A stretch of 50,765 bases of DNA from Actinobacteria bacterium UBA2286 (GTDB taxonomy: Bacteria; Actinomycetota; Coriobacteriia; Anaerosomatales; Anaerosomataceae): contig DDWM01000051.1 in the NCBI GenBank assembly GCA_002345925.1, forward strand, positions 1-50,765, given 5' to 3'. Positions 35,613-44,589 of the stretch are shown in pieces (the first letter of the stretch is position 1; each line of letters starts with the position of its first letter). The position numbers were made by a program, and so were the translations under genes. A model generated the notes under the pieces. The model made no database searches and was not told where the DNA came from. It saw nothing but the letters and a program-made list of their open reading frames with translations.

Positions 35613-36554
35613 CTACAACCGCTCGGCGGGCACCTCGGCAACCACATTGGTGCCTGCTTCACCGGCAACGATGAGCGCGATGTCTTCAAGCTTGCCGATT
35701 GCCGCACGATTGCCGGTCTTGCGCACGAAGCGCTTCGCTGCCTCGACCTTGGGACCCATCGAGCCAGCTGCGAACTCGTGCTCATCGAGCACTTCAGGAG
35801 TGGTCCAGCCGAGGACACGCTGCTGCGGAGTATCCCAATCTAGGCATACGCCCTCGGCATCGGTGGCCATGATGAACAGGTCGGCACCAAGCTCGCGCGC
35901 GAGCAACTCACCCGCGAAGTCTTTGTCGATAACGGCTTCGATGCCAACGAGCGTACGTCTGCCGTCGGGCAAGTAGACAGTTGGAATGCCTCCCCCGCCA
36001 GCGCAGATGACAACCGCACCCTTCTCAACCAGCCACTTGATCGGCTCGAGCTCAAAGATGCGCTTGGGCTGAGGTGATGCGACAACGCGACGCCACATTC
36101 GGCCGTCTTCCTTGAACACCCAGCCCTTCTTGAGCGCAAGCGCGTCGGCAACGTCTTTCTCATAGCAGGGCCCAACGAACTTAGTCGGGTTCTCGAAGGC
36201 GGGATCGCTAGGGTCCACTTCCACCATCGTGAGCAACGTAGCCAGCCGCTTCGAGAACGGCAGCACATTGCCAAGCTCCTGCTCGACCATGTACGCGATC
36301 ATGCCTTGCGTCTGTGCGCCCAGCACGTCGAGTGGGTACGGCTCAACATCGGTATATGCAGCGGCCTGCAGAGCGAGCAGCCCCACCTGGGGACCGTTGC
36401 CGTGCGCGATAACGAGGTTGTGATCCTCGGCAAGCGGAGCGAGGGCGCGCGCGGCGATTCTCACGTTGGCGCGCTGTGCCTCCGCGGTCATCGGGTCAGA
36501 GCGTCGCAGCAGCGCATTGCCGCCCAACGCCACCACGATGGTTAGCTTCTTCAT
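35613..36554 (-). CDS. arcC: Carbamate kinase
   Basis: A 313-residue amino-acid kinase-fold enzyme that makes ATP from carbamoyl phosphate and ADP. Conserved segments are VVALGGNALLRR at the start, IAHGNGPQVG, CAGGGGIPTVY, AVIDKDFAGELLA and FAAGSMGPKVEAA. Length matches ArcC. It is the ATP-yielding last step of the arginine deiminase pathway, but arcA is 3 kb away beyond an O-acylation pair, and no ornithine carbamoyltransferase is in the window. Converges on the arginase-family gene with a 3-bp gap. Confidence 0.96.
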   Translation of the reverse strand: MKKLTIVVALGGNALLRRSDPMTAEAQRANVRIAARALAPLAEDHNLVIAHGNGPQVGLLALQAAAYTDVEPYPLDVLGAQTQGMIAYMVEQELGNVLPFSKRLATLLTMVEVDPSDPAFENPTKFVGPCYEKDVADALALKKGWVFKEDGRMWRRVVASPQPKRIFELEPIKWLVEKGAVVICAGGGGIPTVYLPDGRRTLVGIEAVIDKDFAGELLARELGADLFIMATDAEGVCLDWDTPQQRVLGWTTPEVLDEHEFAAGSMGPKVEAAKRFVRKTGNRAAIGKLEDIALIVAGEAGTNVVAEVPAERL

Positions 36555-36643
36555 TCACGATCTCCTTCGTCATCAAACTTATGCAGCACGACCGTATGCA
36601 GAAACTCTGCATGCCGATACATACTACCTGCCGGAACCCAACG

Positions 36644-36668
36644 TTGACAGCAATACCTGTGCTAGAAT
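36644..36668 (+). promoter_or_regulatory. Probable promoter of the MBOAT operon
   Basis: TGCTAGAAT (36660-36668) forms an extended -10 element, with TTGACA (36644-36649) 13 bp upstream; the spacing is short but an extended -10 can tolerate a poor -35. It lies 38 bp before the MBOAT start. Confidence 0.45.
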
Positions 36669-36705
36669 TCGCCGACGTTCAAGGTGGCGCTTCGCAGGAG
36701 GGCGC

Positions 36706-38202
36706 GTGCAGTTCACTTCGGTCGAATATCTGGCCTTCTTAGCCCTCTCGGTGATGGTGTACTTCGCGCTGCCTGGCACCAGAAGTCGCACCGTCTGGCT
36801 GCTCATTGCGAGCTACGTCTTCTACTTCTCCATCTCGGCACGCTGGACGCTCGCGCTCCTCGGAATCACCGTCGTGGGATACGTATTCGGACGGCTCATC
36901 GAACGTAGCGGTCCGACCTTACCGGACAACACGATTCCACAGACAACCCGCCGCCTGCTCGCGATCGGGATAATCCTCGTAGCGGGCACGCTCTTCTTCT
37001 TCAAGTACGCAGGGTTCTCGGCAACGCTGCTCAACGACGCGCTTTCGTTTGTCGGCACGTCCGCACGATCACCGGTGCTCGCGCTCGCGCTGCCGATCGG
37101 CATCTCGTTCTGGACGTTCCAGTCGATCGCCTACCTCGTAGACATCGCCCGCGGCAAGCTCGTTGCCGAGAAGAACCTGCTCCGCTTCGCGCTCTTTGTG
37201 AGCTTCTTCCCGCAAGTCGCCGCAGGTCCGATCGCACGCGGCGGGCACCTCTTGCCCCAGCTGGCCGAGAAGCACACCTTCTCCTACGAGCGTATGCGCT
37301 CGGCGCTTCTGCTGATGGCATGGGGCTTCTTCAAGAAGCTGCTCATAGCAGACCCGCTCGGCGTGGTTGTGCGCACGATCTTCGACAAGCCGCACGAGTT
37401 CGGAAGTGACGGTGCGCTGCTCATCGGAGCCGCAGTCGCGTTCGCGATCCAGATCTACTGCGACTTCTCGGGGTACACCGACCTCGCGCGCGGCGCCGCC
37501 CGGCTCTTCGGCGTGGACCTGATGAAGAACTTTGACCGCCCGTACGCTGCGCGCTCGATCAAGGAATTCTGGCGCCGCTGGCACATGACACTCATGGCCT
37601 GGCTGAAGGATTACATCTACATCCCTCTCGGCGGAAGTCGCGTGAGCGCATGGCGGCGGTACGGCAACATCCTCGCGGTGTTCTTGCTGAGCGGCTTGTG
37701 GCACGGCGCCGGGCTGACATTTGTCGCGTGGGGCTTACTGAACGGCCTCTATCAGATCCTCGGCGACATGCTCGCTCCTGCGCGCGCAAAGGCGCTGACA
37801 GCATTGAGAATTCGCCGAGACGGACGCCTTCACCATGCGCTTCAGACGGTAACGACCTTCGCGCTCGTGACGATTGCGTGGGTGTTCTTCCGGGCCAACA
37901 CGCTCGGCGACGCTCTCTACATCCTGACGAGGATGCTCAACTTCGGTCCGAGTGCGCTCTGGCATCCCGAGACCCTCAAACTCGGCCTCTCGGCACCGCA
38001 AATGCTCGTCACGGCTATCGCGACCGTCATCGTCTTCTCTGCCGAGTGGCTCTCGGTGAGGATCAGCCTGCCGACGCTCCTTTACCGGCAGCCCCTAATG
38101 GTGCGCTGGTTCGTGTACGAGCTGGCAATCCTCGCTATCGTGATCTTCGGCTATTACGGGCCGATGTTCTCCGCCGCCGACTTCGCCTACTTCAAGTTCT
38201 GA
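36706..38202 (+). CDS. MBOAT family membrane O-acyltransferase
   Basis: A 498-residue protein with about eleven membrane segments starting MQFTSVEYLAFLALSVMVYF. The family motif FWRRWHMTLMAWLKDYIYIP and the catalytic His region SGLWHGAGLTFVAWG are both present, together with YCDFSGYTDLARGAA. AlgI/DltB-like proteins transfer acyl groups, usually acetyl, across the membrane to extracellular glycans. Start is GTG 36706 with CAGGAGGG upstream. The next gene, 7 bp later, encodes the expected SGNH partner. The target polysaccharide is unknown. Confidence 0.93.
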   Translation: MQFTSVEYLAFLALSVMVYFALPGTRSRTVWLLIASYVFYFSISARWTLALLGITVVGYVFGRLIERSGPTLPDNTIPQTTRRLLAIGIILVAGTLFFFKYAGFSATLLNDALSFVGTSARSPVLALALPIGISFWTFQSIAYLVDIARGKLVAEKNLLRFALFVSFFPQVAAGPIARGGHLLPQLAEKHTFSYERMRSALLLMAWGFFKKLLIADPLGVVVRTIFDKPHEFGSDGALLIGAAVAFAIQIYCDFSGYTDLARGAARLFGVDLMKNFDRPYAARSIKEFWRRWHMTLMAWLKDYIYIPLGGSRVSAWRRYGNILAVFLLSGLWHGAGLTFVAWGLLNGLYQILGDMLAPARAKALTALRIRRDGRLHHALQTVTTFALVTIAWVFFRANTLGDALYILTRMLNFGPSALWHPETLKLGLSAPQMLVTAIATVIVFSAEWLSVRISLPTLLYRQPLMVRWFVYELAILAIVIFGYYGPMFSAADFAYFKF

Positions 38203-38209
38203 GGACACC

Positions 38210-39283
38210 ATGACTTCTGTGACACATACAGGTCGCTTCAGACGCCTCGCAGCGTCGGTCGCGTTCTGCCTGCTCACAGCCGCGCTCCTCACCTACGCCG
38301 GCGACGTGCTCAAGCCGCCGAGGACCGGCGCCTCAGACGGTGCCGTCTGGGCAGCCTTCACCGTGCTTGAACCTGACAGCATCGACGTGCTCTTCCTCGG
38401 CAATTCGCACGCCTTCACAGGCGTCGACACCGCAACGCTCTGGGAGAAGGCGGGCATCCCGTCGTTCGTGAACGCCGGCCCGACCCAGAAGCTGGAAGTC
38501 ACCAAGTACTACCTGCGCGAATCGCTGCGCACCCAGCACCCGCGCGTGGTCGCCATCGAGATGTCGTCGCTCTCCTACGCGCGCGACCGCTTCAACCAGA
38601 GCTTCCACGACATCAACATCAACTACATGCCGTGGTCTGCCGAGAAGATCGCCGCCGGGCTGGTGACGTCGCCTCCTAAGGAGCGCGTTGGAGCGCTGCT
38701 CGACCTCTGGACGTACCACGGCCGCTGGCGAGACATAACGCGACCCGACTTCGATGTGATCGGAAAGGATCGAGGCGGTGAGTACCTCCATGGTTTCATG
38801 CCCAGGACGAAGTCGCAGGCGGTCACCGAAACCCCGCATGCAATCGCTCCGGAGGCCATCGGCGCGACCAACGCGGCGGTCGACTACAACCTTGAGTCCC
38901 TGCGAGAGATAGCGGCCCTGTGCGACGAGCGTGGCATCGAGCTGCTTCTCTTCCTCACTCCGACGGGTCCACCAAACGATTACAGCTACCAGCTTGACCG
39001 CGCCGGCTCCACCCTGATGGCTGAGTTCGACAACGTACACACCCTCGACCTGAGCCAGCCTGGCGTGGTTCCGGGGCTCTCATACACCGACGACTTCTAC
39101 GACGGCGGGCATCTCATCTACACAGGCGCCCGGAAATCCACCGCCGTGCTGGCGACGTACCTTGCCGAGACCTATGGGCTCGAAGATCGCCGAGGCAACA
39201 GTGCTTACGCCGACCGGAGCCACGACGTGGAGCTGCAAGACGCGTTCATCCAGCGCCATAAGGACGCACCGGGAGCAAAATAG
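38210..39283 (+). CDS. SGNH-like O-acetyltransferase partner of MBOAT
   Basis: A 357-residue protein with one N-terminal membrane segment (LAASVAFCLLTAALLTYAG) and an extracytoplasmic domain. FLGNSHAFTGV carries the Ser/His-type nucleophile region, EMSSLSYAR is the second block, and YDGGHLIYTGA carries the catalytic Asp-His pair of AlgJ/AlgX-like SGNH enzymes. Paired with an MBOAT gene it likely completes O-acetylation of a surface glycan. It converges on arcA with an 11-bp gap. Confidence 0.83.
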   Translation: MTSVTHTGRFRRLAASVAFCLLTAALLTYAGDVLKPPRTGASDGAVWAAFTVLEPDSIDVLFLGNSHAFTGVDTATLWEKAGIPSFVNAGPTQKLEVTKYYLRESLRTQHPRVVAIEMSSLSYARDRFNQSFHDININYMPWSAEKIAAGLVTSPPKERVGALLDLWTYHGRWRDITRPDFDVIGKDRGGEYLHGFMPRTKSQAVTETPHAIAPEAIGATNAAVDYNLESLREIAALCDERGIELLLFLTPTGPPNDYSYQLDRAGSTLMAEFDNVHTLDLSQPGVVPGLSYTDDFYDGGHLIYTGARKSTAVLATYLAETYGLEDRRGNSAYADRSHDVELQDAFIQRHKDAPGAK

Positions 39284-39294
39284 CGGCCGGCGCT

Positions 39295-40563
39295 CTACTC
39301 GAGCGCGTCTCGTGAGATCGGGCAAGTCATGCAGTGACAGCCGCCACGTCCCTTGCCGAGCTCACTGCCCTCGATCTCGAGGACCTCGATGCCCGCGTTG
39401 CGCAGAGCTGCATTTGTGTGCGTGTTCTTCGAGTACCCGATGACCACTCCCGGCTCGAGCGCTACGACATTGTTACCGTCGTCCCATTGCTCTCGCGCGG
39501 CCTGGAACGCGTCACCGCCGGTCGGTATGACCCGCAGCTTCTTGACCTCAAGCGCGTTGGCTACCGCGTGGAGCAGGTTCTTCTCGGCGGTTATCTCGAA
39601 GGAGTCGGCAGCGTCGCCGGGTCGAATGCTGTAGACCTGCATCGACTCGATGACCGGCGGGTACATCGTGACGGCGTCACGGTCGACGAAGCCAAAGACG
39701 GTATCGATATGCATGAACGCCCGGTCGACCGGCATGCGGCAGGCGATGATTCGCTCGGCAGCGCCTGCGGAGAAGAGCGAGTGCGCGAGGTGCTCGACCA
39801 TCCGGCCGGTGGAGCGCTCCCCCATCCCCACGAGGACGGTCTTGTTGCCGATAGGCATCAAGTCACCGCCTTCAAGCGAGTTTCCCTGGCCGAGGTCTTC
39901 CACGCCAAACCGGCCTGCGTCGCCCTCCGGCGGATACCAGAACTCAAAATCAGCCTCGGTGAAGCGCGGGTGGTAGCGGTAGATGATCGACATGTTGACG
40001 ACCTCGAGGCGCCTCGCGTGCCAGAAGAGCGGCGGCAAGATCACGCCACCGTAGAGCCACGCACTCGAGTCGCGTGTGAAGAGGCTGTTTGGCAGTGGCG
40101 GCAACACGAAGGAGTTGGGCTGGGCCAGCACGGCACCAAGCGAGTGACGGTTGAGCGCCTCAAGGTCGAAGCCTTCAAGCTCCTCGATGAGCAGACCGCT
40201 CACGAGCGCCTCAGCCAGCTGCTTCGGCGGCATGCCGAGCAGAAACGCCCGCAGGTCGCGGACAAGCGAGGGGCCGACCGTGTACGACGAGACCAGCCGC
40301 GTCACAACGTCGGCGCGGGCCTCGGCTGATGCCGAGAGGGTCTCAACCAGCAAATCGAAGAGGTAGAGCACTTCAACGCCGCGATCGCGCATCACCGTGG
40401 TGAAGTCGTCGTGCTCGCGCTGCGCGCGCTCGACCCACACGAGGTCATCGAACAAGAAGCGCTCGCGGTTCTGCGGAGTCATCCGCTCGAGCGCCAGCCC
40501 GGGACGATGCACGAGCACGGTACGCAGCTTGCCGACTTCGGAGTATGCACCGAGGGTTGTCAT
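39295..40563 (-). CDS. arcA: Arginine deiminase
   Basis: A 422-residue guanidino-modifying enzyme, hydrolysing arginine to citrulline and ammonia. Landmarks are LRTVLVHRPGLALERMTP, FTRDSSAWLYGG, EGGDLMPIGNKTVLVGMGERS, MHIDTVFGFVD and the C-terminal catalytic Cys in GGCHCMTCPISR. Length and order match ADI. With carbamate kinase it supports anaerobic ATP generation from arginine. Starts at ATG 40563. Confidence 0.97.
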   Translation of the reverse strand: MTTLGAYSEVGKLRTVLVHRPGLALERMTPQNRERFLFDDLVWVERAQREHDDFTTVMRDRGVEVLYLFDLLVETLSASAEARADVVTRLVSSYTVGPSLVRDLRAFLLGMPPKQLAEALVSGLLIEELEGFDLEALNRHSLGAVLAQPNSFVLPPLPNSLFTRDSSAWLYGGVILPPLFWHARRLEVVNMSIIYRYHPRFTEADFEFWYPPEGDAGRFGVEDLGQGNSLEGGDLMPIGNKTVLVGMGERSTGRMVEHLAHSLFSAGAAERIIACRMPVDRAFMHIDTVFGFVDRDAVTMYPPVIESMQVYSIRPGDAADSFEITAEKNLLHAVANALEVKKLRVIPTGGDAFQAAREQWDDGNNVVALEPGVVIGYSKNTHTNAALRNAGIEVLEIEGSELGKGRGGCHCMTCPISRDALE

Positions 40564-40615
40564 GTGACCTGACCTTCTGCTCTGGAGTATGCAGTCAAGA
40601 CAACATCATATACGG

Positions 40616-42004
40616 TCAGGAGCCCGGAGGCACCTCGACTGACGTACCCGACGCCGCATCGGAGTTCGGCTTGCCGCCTTTGGCGTTTCGCCGCCGAGCG
40701 AATGCAGCGCCGCCGGTCAGGGCGAGGCCGCCTACAGCCGCAAACGTCAACCAAGACAAGAGGCCGCTGGCGCTGGGCTCCGGCGCCACCTTGGGACTTC
40801 CGGGGGCTTGCGCTACAGCGAGCGGAGCCGACTCGGTGGGCTCCACAGTGGCAACTACCGCCGAGGAGGACTCAACCGTCTCGGACTCAACCTCAGACTC
40901 GCCTGAGGCAAACGAACGAGTGGCGACGCCGACCACATCATCGTCAACCGGCGCACCGGGCGCCGGACCGATATCCACGTACCCGATCGAGTTGAGCGTG
41001 TAGCTCAGCGGCCGCGCTGGGTTGACCTGCGTGAACCAGAGCCGGCTGCCGTCAATCTCGCCTACAGTCGCCGCGTTCAGGTATGGATAGGCAAGTTCCC
41101 AGTCTCCGGTGCTCAGATCCATTACAGCTATCCTGCTGTTTGGATACTCCTTGGATGATTTGTGACTCCAGGCAACGAAGCTGGCCGACCCCCTGGAGGC
41201 GGACACGTAGTGATAGGAATCCTCAACACCAACGAGCTTCCTCGAATTAGCTGTAGCGGGTTTCCACATATACAGAGCAGAGCGGTAGCTAGACCCTTCG
41301 CCTTCAACCAGGACACCAGCGGCCGAGAGCGAGCACATGATCGGGCTGAAAGACGGAATCGACGTCTGCCGATGTGCACCCGTGCGAGCGTTCAGCCAGT
41401 GCAACGAAGCGGGAACGCCGGCCTCTCCTGATGGCTCGATCCAAGCGAGACTCTCCCCATCCGCAGCGAGAGAGTGATACCAGCTGGAGATCGCGTATGT
41501 CGTCTCGGCCGAGGTCTGAACGTCGTAGATGTGGAGCAGGTTATCGGCCCAGGCAACGAAGCTATCTCCACAAACAGGCGCACTTGGAGAGGTGACCGAG
41601 TCAATTCCAGTGGCTAGAACCAATCTTGTACCACGCGAGATGTCGTACAGCTCAACTGACATCGGCCCAAGAATGGCGGGGGCAGAAGTGTAGACGACAA
41701 ACCCCGGCCCGACATCGTAGGCAACATGCTCGTCCGTGCCTGGGTCGATATTGACGACCTTCTGAGTACGCGTGTCGTATAGCAGCACCCTGTATGGACC
41801 TAAGGCGTAGTCCGACTCATTGAGCCACTCAACATCTGCCTCGTTCCACACCGCCCACGGCCCATTCGCGCGTACGAATCCCTTAGAGCTCGCGCTCGTC
41901 TGGATGACGCGAGTTGAGTACGTCATCGCCCCAGCTGCGGCGCATGGTGCGAGCACGCTGAGAACGATGCACGTGAGTACCACCAGAATCCCGCTCTTAC
42001 GCAT
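40616..42004 (-). CDS. Membrane-anchored surface protein, propeller-like
   Basis: A 462-residue protein with a signal peptide (MRKSGILVVLTCIVLSVLAP), a body of about 320 residues with TolB-like repeats such as GPWAVWNEAD, VVYTSAPAI and DSFVAWADNLLHIYD, a Ser/Glu/Pro-rich linker, then a transmembrane segment LLSWLTFAAVGGLALTGGAAF and a basic tail. It is tail-anchored rather than CWB2-bound. Function unknown. The repeated interruption of propeller motifs resembles the two CWB2 proteins in this window. Confidence 0.7.
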   Translation of the reverse strand: MRKSGILVVLTCIVLSVLAPCAAAGAMTYSTRVIQTSASSKGFVRANGPWAVWNEADVEWLNESDYALGPYRVLLYDTRTQKVVNIDPGTDEHVAYDVGPGFVVYTSAPAILGPMSVELYDISRGTRLVLATGIDSVTSPSAPVCGDSFVAWADNLLHIYDVQTSAETTYAISSWYHSLAADGESLAWIEPSGEAGVPASLHWLNARTGAHRQTSIPSFSPIMCSLSAAGVLVEGEGSSYRSALYMWKPATANSRKLVGVEDSYHYVSASRGSASFVAWSHKSSKEYPNSRIAVMDLSTGDWELAYPYLNAATVGEIDGSRLWFTQVNPARPLSYTLNSIGYVDIGPAPGAPVDDDVVGVATRSFASGESEVESETVESSSAVVATVEPTESAPLAVAQAPGSPKVAPEPSASGLLSWLTFAAVGGLALTGGAAFARRRNAKGGKPNSDAASGTSVEVPPGS

Positions 42005-42196
42005 GAATCCCCCCAGAATCTCAGATCGACGCGCCCCTAAAACAGAGTAGCATCCTGCAGCCGCAATGTGGTTCTAGGACGAGACATCTGGCTTCGCATC
42101 TTCGGTTCTGACGATTGGGCACCGCGCAGGAGCCAATGATGGGTATACCTTCCATGCACGAATCTATGCACTGTTGACGGACTATGGAGGGCGCAC

Positions 42197-42955
42197 ATGT
42201 CAGACGACACCCGCTTCAAGCGTTTGCGCATGTACAACATAGTGATGGGACTCTTCCATCTCGGGCAGGGCGCGGCGATCGCGGCGCTCTCCAACGACTT
42301 CACCCTCCCCGTAACAGCCTCGCTGCTCCAAGGACCTCCCGGAACCCCGCCCGGCGCACCGACGACGCTCTTTGAGGTCCCACTCGGTTGGGCGGTCGCT
42401 ACTTTCGTGTTCCTCTCGGCGCTGGCGCACTTCATCATCGCTTCGCCGCTAGCGTTCGACTGGTACGTGAAGAACCTCAAGCTGAACCGCAACTACGCGC
42501 GGTGGATCGAGTATTCGGTCTCCTCGACGCTCATGGTCGTGCTCATCGGGCTGCTCCCGGGCATCTTCGACATCGCGGCGATCATCGGCATCGCCGGCGC
42601 GAACATCTCGATGATCCTGTTCGGGCTCCTTATGGAGAAGTACGAATCCCCCGGCAAGCCGAACTGGCTGGCGTACATCTTCGGCTGCATCACGGGCGCG
42701 GTCCCGTGGATTGCCATAGGCGTGTACATGTCGACGCCCGGCTCAAGCGCTCAGCCGCCAGCGTTCGTGTACTGGATCTTCGTGTCGATGTTCGTGTTCT
42801 TCATGAGCTTCGCGCTCAACATGGTGCTGCAGTACAAGAAGATCGGCCCATGGCGCGACTACCTCTTTGGCGAGGCGACGTACATTCTTCTTAGCCTGAC
42901 AGCGAAGTCGCTGCTGGCGTGGCTCGTCTTCGCGAATACGCTGATTCCAACGTAG
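42197..42955 (+). CDS. Heliorhodopsin
   Basis: A 252-residue seven-helix retinal protein. It matches heliorhodopsin over its length: RMYNIVMGLFHLGQGAAIAA in helix 1, Glu105 as the counterion-position residue in WIEYSVSSTLMV (helix 3), LFGLLMEKYE (helix 4), the helix-6 segment FALNMVLQYKKIGPWRDYLF, and the Schiff-base Lys237 in SLTAKSLLAWLVF. Heliorhodopsins have inverted topology (N terminus inside) and do not pump ions in most cases; a sensory or enzyme-regulating role is discussed. No retinal synthesis gene is nearby. GGAGG lies 10 nt upstream of ATG 42197. Confidence 0.93.
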   Translation: MSDDTRFKRLRMYNIVMGLFHLGQGAAIAALSNDFTLPVTASLLQGPPGTPPGAPTTLFEVPLGWAVATFVFLSALAHFIIASPLAFDWYVKNLKLNRNYARWIEYSVSSTLMVVLIGLLPGIFDIAAIIGIAGANISMILFGLLMEKYESPGKPNWLAYIFGCITGAVPWIAIGVYMSTPGSSAQPPAFVYWIFVSMFVFFMSFALNMVLQYKKIGPWRDYLFGEATYILLSLTAKSLLAWLVFANTLIPT

Positions 42956-42958
42956 TCG

Positions 42959-43732
42959 TTATTCGGCGGCCTCCGCCGAGCACCAGCGCTCCAGCCACCA
43001 ACGAACGGACCGGTTCATCTCGGCCATGAAGGCCGGGGTGAACTTCCGTTTGTAGACCTGTTGCCCGAAGTTGGCGATCCCGGGACCGAAGCCGTGCGGT
43101 GAGTGCATCGCGCCGAGCTCGTCCGATACCCCGGCAAGTTCCTCTTCGGTCAGCCGATGGTAGGCGTTCTGGTGCACCATGTGCTTCTCGTAGTGCGGCG
43201 TGGGCTCACGCCGGGTCGCGGGATGTCCGAAGCACAGCATCGCGATCGGCAGCGTGTGTTGCGGCAAGCCGAGCAGCTCCGCGTGGATCTCACCGTTCTC
43301 AAGCACGTCGCCGATGTAGCAGGACCCGATGCCGAGAGAATCCGCGGCGACCACGGCGTTCTGGGCAGCGATCAGCGCATCGGAACACGCCATCATGAGG
43401 TCACCGAGATCGGGGGTCGCCCTGTGATCGACGCCTTCGACCTGCTCGGCACCTGAGAAGCGGAACAGGTCGATCCACTTCTGCATATCCGCGACGAACA
43501 CCAGCACCCACGGCGCCTTCGCGATGAACGGCTGATCGTCGCAAGTGTCCGCAAGGCGGTCCTTCAGCGCCTGATCGGTCACCTCGATGATCGAGTAGAG
43601 CATCATGTTGCCCGCGGTAGGAGCGCGCAGTGTGCTGTGGAGTATGGCGGCCTTCTCGGCAGCGGTTATCTCAGTCTCGGCGTAGGTGCGAGTCGAGAAG
43701 CGTGCGTCCAGCAGCGCCAGTGTGGAGTTCAT
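42959..43732 (-). CDS. NfsA/FRP-like nitroreductase
   Basis: A 257-residue FMN-dependent oxidoreductase of the nitroreductase fold. FSTRTYAETEIT gives the phosphate-binding Arg residues, LRAPTAGNMMLYSIIEV the substrate region, and AADSLGIGSCYIGDVLEN and LCFGHPATRREPTP the C-terminal half. Activity is likely NAD(P)H-dependent reduction of nitro compounds, quinones or flavin; physiological substrate unknown. It converges on the heliorhodopsin gene with a 3-bp gap. Confidence 0.88.
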   Translation of the reverse strand: MNSTLALLDARFSTRTYAETEITAAEKAAILHSTLRAPTAGNMMLYSIIEVTDQALKDRLADTCDDQPFIAKAPWVLVFVADMQKWIDLFRFSGAEQVEGVDHRATPDLGDLMMACSDALIAAQNAVVAADSLGIGSCYIGDVLENGEIHAELLGLPQHTLPIAMLCFGHPATRREPTPHYEKHMVHQNAYHRLTEEELAGVSDELGAMHSPHGFGPGIANFGQQVYKRKFTPAFMAEMNRSVRWWLERWCSAEAAE

Positions 43733-43795
43733 CGCATGTCCAATCGTCCGGTTGACTCGAGTATACGAGACCCGGAAGGCGGACGATCCTGAATG

Positions 43796-44455
43796 CTACT
43801 CGACTACAAGCACGCCTTCGTGGCCGTCCAAGCTGCATACGATCTCGTATTCACCCGCATCGAGGGCCGGCAGTTCAACCGTGCCGCCCTTTGAGATGTC
43901 CTGCTCCACGCCAAGCTCCGGCAGCTTGACCGCCACCCGGCATTCCTTGCCCGGTGCGAACTCCATGGCGATCGGAATCCCGGCCTGAGCGAGAATCAAC
44001 GTGGGATCGAAGTGCGCCCCGTCATCGCTGATGGCAATACGCTGGGTCGCGCCGTCTTCGTCCAATGTGGTCTTGGTGTAGTCGGCTGCCGTGGCCACTA
44101 GATAGCCGGCCTCCACGAGCTTGCCCCGAATTATGTCTTCCTCGATAACGGCATCGTCGAAGGTAACAGTCAACACCAGGCTCTCGGCGTTGAGTGCAAC
44201 CTTGCCGACGCCCGGGAGTCCAACGAGCGGCTCGAAGATATGCGTCGATTCATGGTCCGCATCTGAGCCTTCAAGCAGCTTCACCTGGAAGTCGGCGGAG
44301 GCGTTCGTTTCATCCATGCTGATCACTTGCGAAATCACATCAGACGAAACGCTCCGTGATCCTGCGCGCTCCGTTGTGAACTGCGGAACTACGAGCAGCG
44401 CCAGACCGACGACGACGACGGCCAGGATAATCTGTTTTGGCTTGATACTATTCAT
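43796..44455 (-). CDS. HMA-like plus cupredoxin-like secreted protein
   Basis: A 219-residue protein with an N-terminal membrane anchor (IILAVVVVGLALLVVPQF). Residues about 60-115 resemble an HMA domain (HIFEPLVGLPGVGKVALNAE and VEAGYLVATAAD) but lack the CxxC pair. The C-terminal 80 residues resemble a cupredoxin-like domain of EfeO/CtaC type: MEFAPGKECRVAVKLPELG and AGEYEIVCSLDGHEGVLVVE, whose Cys and His could bind copper. Start is ATG 44455 after GAGGT; the frame opens further upstream to 44590 but that part is not protein-like. Role may be in extracytoplasmic metal handling. Confidence 0.65.
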   Translation of the reverse strand: MNSIKPKQIILAVVVVGLALLVVPQFTTERAGSRSVSSDVISQVISMDETNASADFQVKLLEGSDADHESTHIFEPLVGLPGVGKVALNAESLVLTVTFDDAVIEEDIIRGKLVEAGYLVATAADYTKTTLDEDGATQRIAISDDGAHFDPTLILAQAGIPIAMEFAPGKECRVAVKLPELGVEQDISKGGTVELPALDAGEYEIVCSLDGHEGVLVVE

Positions 44456-44589
44456 GTGTACCTCACTGTTCGGGGTTCCGCATGACGTGCGTACGCGCGT
44501 TAAGTAGCACCGAGTATGCCATTCCGGCATGCGCTGAGCGCGAGGTAATATAGAACCACACCAGAACTTCACACACCCGAGGAGCCCCA

